Below, in pieces: positions 21,467 to 32,467 of a stretch of DNA of 64,000 bases (its first letter is position 1; every line of letters starts with the position of its first letter). Where the stretch lies: contig NW_026516667.1 of NCBI RefSeq assembly GCF_025766255.1, positions 62,001 through 126,000 of the forward strand. The letters are read 5' to 3'. The translations under genes and the position numbers were made by a program. Under the pieces are notes generated by a model that saw only the letters and a program-made list of their open reading frames with translations, made no database searches and was not told the origin of the DNA. This DNA comes from Zychaea mexicana (taxonomy: Eukaryota; Mucoromycota; Mucoromycetes; Mucorales; Lichtheimiaceae).

Positions 21467-23439
21467 GGCTAGGTTACTATCAAGTGGGTAAAAGAAGAGT
21501 AAGAGAGAAGAAGAAAATAAAGGCGGGTTAGTGAAAAAAGAAACCAAGTAAAAAACTTCTTTTATAGTCATTTTTCTTCCCGGCCACAGAGGTAATACAT
21601 GACCCACTTTATTACACCTGGAGATAGTAAGTATGCAAGTAAGTAGTAGTAGTAATAGTAGTAGTAACAGCAGCACCCCTGCACTGTCCCCCCAATAAAG
21701 AGAGCGAGCCTCCATGTATTCAATCGCTATTCCATCTCTGGAAGCATCTCCTTTCCATCATCATCAGCAGCAGAACAGCATCATCAATTCAACGTAATAT
21801 GTATTAATGGCTTTAATGTGTTTATTTTTTACCTCCTCTGAATTCCCCGCTTTTCTTTCTCTCTAACACCTCTCCCTGCGTTCCTCTTCACCTTCGCCCT
21901 CCAACCCCCAACATCTCTCCTCCCTTCCGCCCTGGATTCTACCTCGCTTTTTTCGTTCTTACTTTCCTTCCATCTTTTGCTCTCCTTGCCTCTCGCTTTA
22001 CCAAATGCGCATAGCTGTAGCAACTTTATGTCGCTTGCTAGCAGTAGCATACACTTTGCTGCTCCTTGTATCATAAACCAGTCGAAGAATGACGCAAAAT
22101 AGCTGACGGCGTCTTTGAGCATAATGAAACCTTTCTTTGTTGCTTAAGCGGTGTAACGTCTGACTGTATAAAAAAAAGGAAGAATCTATAATTGATTGCG
22201 TCGATCTGGTTATGATATCCCGCACACACACCTTTTCTGCACCTATCGGCTTTTTAGTGAATTTGCTGTATGTTGTGCATGTTGTCGGTGATAAAGAAAA
22301 ATAAAAATAAAACGTCAAACAGATCGCTTTCCAAACTGCATGCAGGCAATCTTCGCATCGCCAGTGTATCCTGGACTAAAAGTATGCTGTGTCTGTGTGC
22401 ATCGTCATCCGCTCTCACTCTTTACTCTCCCTCTCGCTCTTTCTTTCAAAAGCATGCACAAATACCGAAGAGAAACTGGCATGTGGAATTACCTGTCATG
22501 ATGTGTATATTCATGTAACAAAGAGTAGGTAGACGGTCAGGTTGTCAGCTGCAACTTCAAGCATCTGTTTTACGAGTGTGCGTACTACGTGTGTAAACGT
22601 ATACAACGAACAAAACGTAAGAATAAAAAAAAAACAGGTCATGATGATAGGAACGAGTGTGGCGATCTTTTAACGTTTTGAATGCATGGCTGCTGTTACC
22701 CCTCACGCGCCCGCATCCCCGCACTCCACCTGCCACTCGTGTTGTTAGAATGATAGCAGCATCACCTCAAAGAATCTCAGAGATATACCTTAAACAATAG
22801 GCAACACCGAGGTATAGCCAACAATAATAACATGCTGGGGCAAGTTGGTAATACGTGCCAATGCAAAACACTTACACAAAAGAAAAACAATCTTCGCTGT
22901 ACATCGGTGCCACCGCCATTGCTTCCCTCGGACTTGTGCAGAAGGGTCTAGTGTGGATATCATAAACAAAGCAGCATGGAAATCCGGAACAGTCATGCAC
23001 GGGTGATTCAAGGTTTTTAGTAAGTAAAGCAAAAGAATAAAGCGGAATAAAAGCGTCCCTTGCTTTGTTGTAGTAGTAAATGTATGGGAGGAGCTAGTAA
23101 ATTAGAAAACACGACAAGATGTATTCCTACAACTACTAAAGAGTGCACTTTCTTACTACAAGTAATTTACGAAGCCAAAGCTAAAAGTTCAAATGGTGAA
23201 ACAATGAAGAAGAAACGGAGATTCGGTAAAGAGAAAGCGAGATTGTGACTCATTTTCATTCGTTGGATCATTTTTAAAGCGCTCTCTTTTATTTTCCCAA
23301 GGCATTATCCTCGATTCCGTGGAAAAGTGATTCTGTTCTCCCTCTCTCTCTCTCCTCTATCTTTTCCCTTCTTGATATAGTCTTTAATAGTTTGCAGTCC
23401 TACGGACAAATGACGCATATTATACAGCAATAATTTTAC
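21467..23439. other. long intergenic region
   Basis: About 2 kb upstream of both flanking genes (divergent). The minus-strand reading frame 22122-21829 is a Lys/Arg/Glu-rich run caused by a T/C-rich tract on the plus strand (about 21830-21990) and not convincing protein. Another CT-rich tract lies at 23337-23372. No gene seen. Confidence 0.45.
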
Positions 23440-24260
23440 ATGGTCGACTTACTGAGTAGTATCCCATTCGCGGGTTTTCTCCTTATCACTGCAGGTGCCT
23501 CTTTGGCCTTACAAGCTGGTATGTAAATAACTCTCGATGCATTATTTCAAAATCGCTACTGACACGCTGTTTGATATATGAAGGATGTAATTCGAATTTG
23601 GCAAAACATGGCGGTCGGACGTTTTCTCCCGTATGGTCTTTTATATCGGGTCTTATATGCTGTTTTGTATTCTTTGGCATCGATATAGGAGCACTTGGAA
23701 CGCCATTACCGGATAAAAGCATTCTCGGTAATTATACTGATCATTATGCATTGCTGACTAATCATGCACAATAACGTAGCATGAAGAAGTATTCAGTTTT
23801 AGTTAATCAAAGAGACGTGTGTGCTTAAAATCACTAGATGCCCCTGGATACGTTTGGATTGGTAATATAAAACTTGCAGCTTTTCAGTTATTGGATCGGT
23901 TGCTTACATACGCCTCGTTTGAAACAAAAAAATTGCAGGTGGTCTTATGGGTGCATACTATGTCTTTGCCAACCTTATTGCTATACCGAAGCTAGGAGCT
24001 GCAACTTCATTGAGCATATTTGTATGCTCGCAGGTAAAAAATAACAATACGTGGTGTGGTACTACGGAAATTGTGCAAACTGGTTTTTGACCGTTTTCAT
24101 TGCCCATGGCGTTGACTTTGTGTGTTTCCCGTAGGTCATTATGGCATGCGTGATTGATCATGCCGCACTAGTCGGTGTCGAACAACGCGATTATACAAAG
24201 TGGCGTATACTGGCCTCGTTTGGTCTTGTATTTTGTGTATATATCATTTCAAGGTATTAA
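23440..24260 (+). CDS. YdcZ/DUF606-type DMT-superfamily membrane transporter
   Basis: Five exons (23440-23518, 23584-23727, 23838-23861, 23939-24033, 24135-24260) give 155 aa. The protein is about five membrane helices: AGFLLITAGASLALQAG, SPVWSFISGLICCFVFFGID, WIGGLMGAYYVFANLIA, ATSLSIFVCSQVIMACVID and LASFGLVFCVYIISRY. The pattern of a short small-residue first helix ending LQAG-NS-LAKH, the W-GG-GA-YV-F motif and the CSQ...ID-H motif matches the YdcZ (DUF606) family of the drug/metabolite transporter superfamily, best known in bacteria and also present in fungi. The substrate is unknown. Exon 3 is only 24 nt. Presence of spliceosomal introns shows that any transfer from bacteria would be old. 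Confidence 0.78.
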
Positions 24261-24946
24261 ACTGCATATATTTCGGGGGTTTGTGTGTGTGTGCGTGTCT
24301 GATATCATGATCCTGTGTATCAAAAAAGAGATCATTCATGTGGGTCATGCCCGGGAAAACGTTTTTGCATGTACCTCCCTCCAACACACATATACATCTT
24401 CCTCTCATATTACAACCTGTTTATTGTATACCATGTAATTTTATTTTCTCGTTTCATCCCTACTTCCACTACTACCATACCTAATAGAATCCATACATCA
24501 TATTCAATTCTTATTCCGTGATTGTTGATCTTAAAGTGGTGTTATGCGCTTAACCAAATTTTCGATCTTTGTCCGAAAAATGAGTGAGTGATAAGATACT
24601 GCTGTTCTGCTTACTACTTTATGCATGCTTGGCACTTTTCGACAAACAACACCACAATCATCATTGCGAGAGCAGCAGCAGCAGCATTAAGCAAGCATTG
24701 CTACCGTATAAAATATAGCATCGATCTGTTTCCTTTTAAAATTACCTGTGTGCATGTTCTATGATCATCCCAATTTGCGGGAGCAAGAAATGCTATAATT
24801 GTTATCACAGGTGCTCGGTACGGATTACTTGGCAATTATCATTGTGGAACGGATTGGAGTTTCCTCAATTTTCGGTTCCAGCAATTTTAGTTGTCAAAAA
24901 AAACAGGCGTTGGTGTGTTCAATTTTTAAACTACAACATATTATAC
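24261..24946. other. intergenic upstream of the FMC1-like gene
   Basis: No confirmed gene. A short stretch after an acceptor (CACAG at about 24810) reads VLGTDYLAIIIVERIGVSS and might be an unplaced exon or part of the next gene's 5' UTR. A (AGC)n run lies near 24670-24684. Confidence 0.35.
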
Positions 24947-25498
24947 ATGGCTGCACTCACCGCACTGCACACTTACCGTCAATTATTACGTGAAGTAAAT
25001 CGACAGGTAAACATTCTTTTATTCATGTGCGTCCTCGTCGTCAATAGAAAATGAAAGTAACTGATCGTCCGTCTTACAAATGTCTTTTATTCTAGTTTAC
25101 CAAGACCAATGACATATTCGCTAAACAATTAAAGACGATTTATCGAGATAACCAGGGTGTTACTGATCCATCCAAAGTTGAAGCACTTAATCGTAATGCA
25201 GAAAATGTCTTGACGTATCTGAGAAGCTCACGACAACACAAAGTAAAATTGCAAACCGAAAAAGAGAGAGGATCGTTCTCTATGCGAAGAAATATAGAGT
25301 GGGTGTGCATGGATGTATTCAACTAAGTTTTGTGATGCTATTCAAAAATAGGAACTTCGAGACATGTACTCGGCTATTGTTTTGGAGCAAAAGAAGAGAA
25401 TCGAATTATCGGCAAAGCGAGTAGGCTTGGAAATGCCCAAGCAATATTCACCGGAAGAAGCCTCAACGGACCGTGTCATGAAGGCATTTCAAAAGTAA
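24947..25498 (+). CDS. FMC1: FMC1-like LYR-family mitochondrial protein
   Basis: Three exons (24947-25006, 25096-25242, 25352-25498) give 117 aa. It opens MAALTALHTYRQLLREVNRQ, where TYRQLLRE is the LYR-like helix motif. The middle helix NRNAENVLTYLRSSRQHKEL and the C-terminal AKRVGLEMPKQYSPEEA resemble human FMC1 (C7orf55), whose conserved end is VGLKLP. FMC1 is a mitochondrial matrix assembly factor that assists Atp12 in building the F1 part of ATP synthase. The length and two-helix-bundle layout fit. Another LYRM protein is the alternative. It is convergent with the DDHD phospholipase, with only 67 nt between the stops. Confidence 0.72.
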
Positions 25499-25565
25499 AA
25501 AACATTGTATACATACACAAGCGTAATTAATAAAAGCAGAGGAATAAAGAAAAGAGGAGATGATG

Positions 25566-28500
25566 CTATGTACATTTATTTGTCGTATATATCTCGCGCA
25601 CAAGGAATGCTGCAACATCCAAGTCCTGTGTACAAGAGCTCACTCGCGATTAGCTTTTTGTTGTTGACGTCTTCTATCAACGTGATGAAGGATGTATATT
25701 CTTACCTGCCAGTATGTCATATGCGCGCTGAATGCACTCAAATATGGGTTTTCTAAAATGCCTTCTTGTAAACAAAAATCGACGCGTCCATTTTTGTTGA
25801 GCATTTGGAGCTTTTCGGCTCCCGATAATTCACCAGATGACATGGATGCAGACCTCCTTCGATATTTTTCGGCTAATGCAGGGTCGCTTCGTGATCTAGA
25901 GCGCAGATAATGTTCATCAGGAGTGGGTGGAGTTGATCGATAGGAGGAGTATAGCTGCTCTACGTCTTCTTGTTTTTGTTCTACTGAATCAGATTGCTGC
26001 TGCTGCTGCTGATGTTGCTGATTTAACTCTTCTTCCATCTGTCGTGAAAGACCCAGACCACGCATGAATAAACTTGTCGTAAAACCCATCTTGACGGATT
26101 CAAACATGGCACCAGCTCGATTTGCGATACCGGATCCGACGCTAAAACCTGCATCAATGACGCTTTTTAAGCCTCCCTTGATGTATGCGATAGGAACTGG
26201 TTTGAGTTTCGCTGTGTATTGCCGGGCAATCAATGGTTCGAGTCGATAAGCAACTGGATCCGACTGTAATTAATAGAGAAAGAGATCAGTACGTTTCCTT
26301 TTCTTCGCACATCATAGGTAGAATGATGAAAGTCGCATATAATTGTATATACCTTATGGAAAATATTGTATAAGTTGTCTACTGCTGGATAGCAGAATGA
26401 TATCGTGGAAGGGGTATACGACATGTTACCGAAATTGGCGGCGCTATCGTTCATCTGGTCAGCCTCGAGGCATTTCCGTGACGCAATCTTGTAACCTCGC
26501 AACAGTAGAATGACGCCAAGTGGAGATCCTACTGCAAAAAAGTTTTGTACTGGAAACAGCAGTGCCGCACTGTTCTTTTTGTCGGTCGAAGAGGAGCTTT
26601 TTTCGTCGTCGAGTAAAGATATAGATGTGGGTTTGGAGTAGTTCATCTGTGGTTGTGTGCTTAGTACGTCAAACGCAAGTAAAGACTACAAAAGAAAAGA
26701 AGATGTTTGTTCAAAGTGAGGGAAGTTAGGCTGACATATTTCTCTTTTTCAAGCGTGGCATACACGCAGCCTAAAATACTTACGCCAAGCGAGTGTCCGA
26801 TAATAGTAACCTTGCCTTGTTTCTCTAAAAATTCCGGGTTTCTTTGAACAAAGAGTCGATACACACGATTGATTTCCTTAATGATTATAGATGTCATTTG
26901 GTCACGGTATTTTTGTGTAAGATAGAGAGGAACTATGGTACCAAAAAGGGGTGTTCATCCAGTTAGCGTTACAAACTAATGATCTCCCAGCATTCAGTGA
27001 AGGTATATAGAAACCTTTCGTACCACCTTACCATCCAAAAGAACATCGGATACCACCAGACGGATATTGGGTACGCCTTCCAGAGTGAGTTCGTCCAGAG
27101 TTGGATGTCCATCGTCTGCTCCAACCATACCTAGGTCCATTTCAAGACCCTCTTCGTCATCACTTGCTACGCCAAATGTGATTTCATGTCTCCATAAAAT
27201 AGGCAGAACCTGTATACCATTAGGGCGTTGAGGACTGTTTGTAGCAGATATGGCTGTTGGATAAGCAGATTTTAATGTTTTTCGCAATACATTGACATCT
27301 AAAAACACCAGACCAGTTAATTTTTTCGATACCCGTGTATTGCTATTGTTGTAACTTGTTACTTACCATGAGTAAAGTTTTGACCCATTCTTTCTGACAT
27401 TTTCTGACCAATTCTACACGTACATAATGGCTGGTGTAAGTTTTGGAATATACCTTTTCCAATCCCATCCTTAAATCAAAGCAGCCAACGCGTGCTTGCA
27501 GTTGCTTGCAGTTGCTTGCCTAATATTTATCTTCGACTTACCCATGTATGACAAATATTAAATGATCGATCGGTCGCATTTCCTCCTCGCTATCTTCATT
27601 ATCATATCCTTCGACCTGTTCTTGCGCCATCGTGATATCGTCGATACTACGTTCGTTCTCTTTGCCCGCCTTTTCTTGTTCCATCGTTTTCGGTGAATTG
27701 GCAGTTTTGGGCTTGCTTTGTTTCTCTACCTCCGGGTATCCTCGAAGTAACCGTGTGCCGCCCAAATTGGATCGGTTCGTCAGTCGAGTAATAATACTTT
27801 TGGCAATCTTGCTTCCGGCTGTGTTGCTATATACATAATGCCAAGTTTATTTTAAATGGGGGCAGTTAGTTTCGATGATACTGGGCAACACTAATCATGA
27901 AGGAGCTTCTCTCTAAGCATAGCCCTTTCCCGTATACCATAAAACACATACTATAATAGCCACGCTGTATTGGTACCCGTGTATACAATATATTGTCCAA
28001 GATACGGCCCAAGCAAATTCCACTGCTTCTCTACCGGTTTCTGTTCCAAACTGATTTCCAGCTTTTTTTCTTCGATGGCTGTTGCGGATCTTTGTAACTC
28101 TGCGTCATCTTTGTCTTCTTGTTGCTTTTCCTCTGGATAGAGACTCGAAGTAGATGACGGGTTTGTAGTAGTAGTAGTGATTGGGTCTTCAGCCATCAAA
28201 TATGGTTTGTGTTTGCTGTAAATATATCCCATTGAACAAGTTAATGATTATCACAGATCCACATGGTGATTGTTCTATCCATATCTTATCTCCTAAAAAT
28301 GATGCGTCATGTACTCACTAATAGCCCAATTCAATTTGTTCCGCCAAGCTCTCTTCACATGGAACCCACTTTGACCCATCGCCTTGGATGAACCATGTTG
28401 CGCGCCGGACTTCATAGATTGGACCTTCCCAATAAACGGGGCTTATCGTGCGTGCTGTCACATCCACTTCGAACAAATGGTCTTCGTTTACAAGTACTTT

Positions 28501-29022
28501 GGCCCTGACATCATTGTTCTAATATTGTATTTACTACCGTGTCAGTCTTTTTGTTCTTTTCCTTCTTTTGATGTAAGAGGTAAAGTCGCTGCTCTCCACT
28601 TGCTTGATATGCTTTTTCGAGGGCATTCGAGTCTCTTTTAGAAAACGGTAGCCACTCTTTGGGAGGCAGCTTCTTTGGTGAGCCCATACTAGAATTAGTT
28701 GACGGCGATGAAGTTGACGTTTGTGTTGATCGTCTTGACAAACTTTTCGCCTTTCGGACTGAGATGGGGTCTGTAATTGGATTATCTATGGCATGGAACC
28801 TAAAAAAAACCAAGAAGATCGCAGGGAATTGTCAAGCATACACATATAGGTGCGTGTTTATGTTCGTTGTCAATAGTTATTTTAGAATTACCATCGCACG
28901 GCAAGATTAGGAACATCGCTATCGGGAATTAAGCTGCGAGGTCGGGCAACACGTCGATTGACAGCATAATGGTGAGATAGATTCGATACGTTTGCTAGCG
29001 GTGGACTATCCAAATCGTTCAT
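25566..29022 (-). CDS. DDHD-domain intracellular phospholipase A1 (PA-PLA1) with an out-of-phase junction
   Basis: Eleven exon blocks (29022-28892, 28799-28538, 28518-28319, 28215-27952, 27826-27542, 27413-27367, 27298-27032, 26932-26784, 26685-26353, 26263-25706, 25625-25566) total about 850 aa. PA-PLA1 enzymes hydrolyse phosphatidic acid and related phospholipids at ER/Golgi or mitochondrial membranes. Family evidence: SPVYWEGPIYEVRRATWF (N-terminal domain), LIFVIHGIGQKMSERMG, VTIIGHSLGSLLAFDVLS (GxSxG nucleophile), FFAVGSPLGVILLLRG, IFHKSDPVAYRLEPL and SAHMTYWQDLDVAAFLVRE, which supply the Asp and His of the DDHD motif. A Gln/Glu-rich and Arg/Ser-rich insertion sits inside the DDHD domain. 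Blocks 2 and 3 join only if 19 (or 16) nt are skipped, or if there is a frameshift; see findings. The other junctions are canonical. Confidence 0.87.
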
Positions 29023-29625
29023 TTTAATTTTGGAAGGAGGAGTAAGAGAGAAAAAAAAAGGAATCGATATGCACAAGCGTCACGGATATAAAAACCCCGG
29101 GTGTTCCTTGCAGGAAAGAAGAAATGCGATGGTTTCAGACTAGTACCGTATCAATACTTATTGTTCCTAGGCTTTCTTGGCATCTTTTCCTCAAAGCTGG
29201 GAGTGCCCGATCTTTCATTCTCAATATTACTGGTAAGCGTCTGTCAGTATGATGGTCGAGGGGTATGCTGTGCTTATCTTTGCTGTGCTGTGCAAAGACT
29301 TCCAATCGGTTTTTGGCATCCGAATTGTGCTGCCTGGATGCTCCTGCAGGTACACAAAGAAAAACTACGCTCCCTGGATACTGGAGGAGAGTAAAAATCC
29401 AAGCCAGCCCGCATGCTTCTACGCGTCTACAGTTAAAACGCACTACGTGGTCAAATTGCATTGGGACTGTACATGATATCCTACAGAGATACAGACTAAT
29501 TACGTGATGCTTTTAATATCGTGAAGGGCATGAATGTTGCAACTACTCGGTGCCGTTCGAAGCCCGACACTCTCTTATTGCGCTTTTTTTTTTTTTGGCT
29601 CAACGCTGAATCTTGTTCTTACGGC
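29023..29625. other. divergent promoter region, DDHD lipase and Dad3
   Basis: Open frames exist on both strands (for example minus 29461-29135), but none shows a domain, a start context or a splice pattern I trust. A T-run of about 15 lies at 29584-29596. Confidence 0.35.
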
Positions 29626-29969
29626 ATGCCACAAACTATAGACGACGCGGTTATCAACGAGCTACGATTCTTTCTCGAGAAGATTAACTCTGTAAGATTG
29701 ACGTTTATTTCAAGTCTCAGAAGTGGACAGCTGCAGTTGGCGCAATATTTCTCTAACGCCGATTCATTGCCTTCCCTTCTGCGAATCTACTATAGCTCAA
29801 CCACATGATCGAGACAACAAACGATGAGAAATTACCAAGGCTCATTGAGAAACTTCGACGGATCGAACAACGAGTCGCGTTAATCCACACCTTTTTCATG
29901 GCATCCTCGTACAACACCGCCACAATGCAAACACAAGACAGCAACACGAACCGGCCTTCCCTTCCGTGA
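29626..29969 (+). CDS. DAD3: DASH complex subunit Dad3-like
   Basis: Two exons, 29626-29691 and 29796-29969, give 79 aa. The DASH (Dam1) complex is the fungal ring/bridge that couples kinetochores to microtubule ends. The protein reads MPQTIDDAVINELRFFLEKI, LNHMIETTNDE, then LIEKLRRIEQRVALIHTFF and MASSYN. This follows the Dad3 pattern of an N-terminal VL-EY-L helix and a conserved second helix LxxLRxLExKxxLVFTLLKASVYS. The length is typical. It was found by splicing two reading frames, each too short to be called alone. An alternative is another short coiled-coil subunit, but the RIEQRVALIHTFFMASSY segment is hard to explain otherwise. Confidence 0.7.
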
Positions 29970-30505
29970 AAGCAAACCGGAGCGCGGGCACGTATAATAC
30001 ACGCGTAAACATTTAATTTATTTCTATTCAACGACCTCCTACCATCAAAGTATATACACACGTACTTATCGCTAACCACCCGGCAGTAAATACACCACTC
30101 CCTTTCGCTTCTGCAATTGCTTGTACTTGATCCACGATACCCTTTTTCAATATTTTATTACCATTACAAAAGCAAGAACATCAGTCTGCATTATATCTAT
30201 TATTGACCACTGACTCCTCATAACGGTGCCTAGAACGTAGTAATGCTGTTTATGAAATCTTGCTCAAGTCACGCAGATTCTGGTGACCCACGTAGCGATA
30301 ATAACGCGACAATCAACAGACAATGAAATATGTCATCGTTCTACAACTATGCCACAGCAAGTCATGCTGCCCTGAGGGTTGTCAAAAGGCAACTCCATCC
30401 ATGTGCAGCAAAACTTTTATTGTTGTCCCCAACTGGTGATAAAGCGGGATTTAAGGGCACAATCCCGAATTTTCCCACGAGTCCGCCCAGTAATTTTTGC
30501 CCCAA
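29970..30505. other. intergenic upstream of BCKDH E1-alpha
   Basis: No gene seen. Open frames around 30330-30700 are shadows of the E1-alpha first exon. Confidence 0.4.
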
Positions 30506-32342
30506 ATGCTAAAAAATCGTTATCTTTTTCTTCTCCAACCTCCTTGTTGTTCTCGACCCCTGTCCATGTACCGCTCATCCTCCTCTTCACATCTTGCTTC
30601 CTCTGTTGCTGCACGTACGCGTTTGGCGCTAAGGTCTTCCGCGAACAAATGTCATTACCATCGAGTGCTGGCGAATGTAAGCTCTTATTTTCTTGACACC
30701 TTTCCACTCTGTTCAAGATAAAAAGACAAAGGGAACGGTTCATTAAGCCGTATCTTCCACACCCCTTCTATGCCAGAGTCCCTTGAGACATATGAAAGAA
30801 TGAATGTATGCATGTCATTAAACTATATTTGCTCCCTTGGCGATATATGCAAACAATAGAGACTGTATACCAGCGTCGCTTCGACTACTAATGCAACAGC
30901 ACAAAATGGTTCATCATCATCGTCATCAGCAGCAACAACTGCAACACCAAGCTGGCACAGTGCAGAGAAATTCACCAACGAGATGAGTTTCATGCAACAT
31001 CTTCGAGATATTAGCAAGGCTTATCGAGTCATGGATCACACTGGGCAGGTGCTGGATGCAAAACACGATCCTAAACTATCCAAAGAGGCAATCCTGAGCT
31101 GGTACCACCAGATGTGGACATTGCGGACCATGGATGAGATTCTGTATGAAGCCCAGCGCCAGGGCCGTATCAGTTTTTACATGACCCACTATGGTGAAGA
31201 AGCCATGATTGGTAGTGCGGCAGCTCTTGAATCCCACGATGTTGTTTATGGCCAAGTACGTATGATAATCAGAATTAGCTTTCGTAGTACTGTCTAATAT
31301 AACTGCAACAGTGTTTGTTGACCGTAACGTTTTTATTATGAATGTCCATCCAGTATCGTGAGGCTTTCATGCTTCTTTACCGTGGTTTTACTGTAGATGA
31401 TTGTATGAACCAATGTTTCTCGAATGCTCTGGATGGTGGCAAAGGAAGACAGATGCCTGTGCATTATGGTTCCAAGGAGCATAATTTCCAGACGATCTCG
31501 TCGCCCTTGGGCACTCAGATTCCACAGGCTGCTGGTGCAGCTTATGCGCTCAAATTAAACAATGATAAGCAGGCGGTGACCATCTGTTACTTTGGCGAAG
31601 GTGCCGCTTCCGAAGGTGATTTCCATGCTGGTTTGAACATGGCTGCTACCTTAAAGTGCCCTGTCATTTTCTTCTGGTAAATAAGAACTATTTCCTAGTG
31701 TTCCTTTGATCACGTTACATTTAAAAGAGGCTGCATATTACATGTGTCTTACTAAAACACGCGCGGTATCCACATATACATAGCCGCAACAATGGTTTCG
31801 CGATTTCAACGCCTGCTAGTGAACAATATAAGGGTGACGGCATTGCTCCCCGCGGCATTGGTTACGGCATCGACACTGTCTGTGTTGATGGCAATGACGC
31901 ATTTGCCGTCTACAATGCCACCAAAGCAGCTCGCGCAATTGCTGTGAATGAAAACAAACCCGTGTTGATTGAAGCCATGACCTACCGTGTGGGACACCAC
32001 AGCACGTCTGACGACTCGACAAAATACCGAGACCGCAAAGAAGTCGAAGAACGCGCCAAATTTGATAATCCAATTACCCGCCTGCGTCGCCATATGGAAC
32101 TTCACGGCTGGTGGACCCAGCAACAAGAAGATGAGCTACGCAAACAAGTTCGCAAGGATGTATTAAAGAGCTTCAATGCAGCTGAAAAGCTACCCAAACC
32201 TGGATTGGTTGAACTGTTCAACGATGTCTATGACGAGGTACCGCCGGCACTGGCAGCTCAGCGCGAGGAGTTGGAGCAGCTGATGAAGAAATATCCAGAA
32301 TACTATAATACAGATGAATATGCATCTGCTTCATTGAAATGA
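30506..32342 (+). CDS. BCKDHA: branched-chain 2-oxoacid dehydrogenase E1 subunit alpha
   Basis: Four exons (30506-30676, 30860-31255, 31354-31676, 31784-32342) give 482 aa. It is the TPP-dependent E1-alpha of the mitochondrial BCKDH complex, which decarboxylates the 2-oxoacids of Val, Leu and Ile. Motifs: [40 protein letters not shown], the TPP/Mg-binding motif [20 protein letters not shown] ending in [12 protein letters not shown], and the phosphorylation loop [16 protein letters not shown], the site of regulation by BCKDH kinase. The first exon plus the start of exon 2 form a ~75-residue Arg/Ser-rich presequence ([20 protein letters not shown] ... RLYTS). The start at [11 protein letters not shown] was chosen because this exon then splices in phase. 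Length and ending fit the family. Confidence 0.94.
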
Positions 32343-32467
32343 AATAAAGTTCTGTTATTTCGTTTTGCTTACTACTGATACAAACTCTACTAGTGCCACA
32401 CTTAAACATAGCGATGACAAGGATTGAATACTACTCAGCAAATAAAAGGTTTATTGTTTGATTACTA

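Noticed and set aside
29135..29461. 108-aa minus-strand ORF upstream of the DDHD gene
   Set aside because: No recognisable domain, no splice support, and an equally long ORF exists on the opposite strand.
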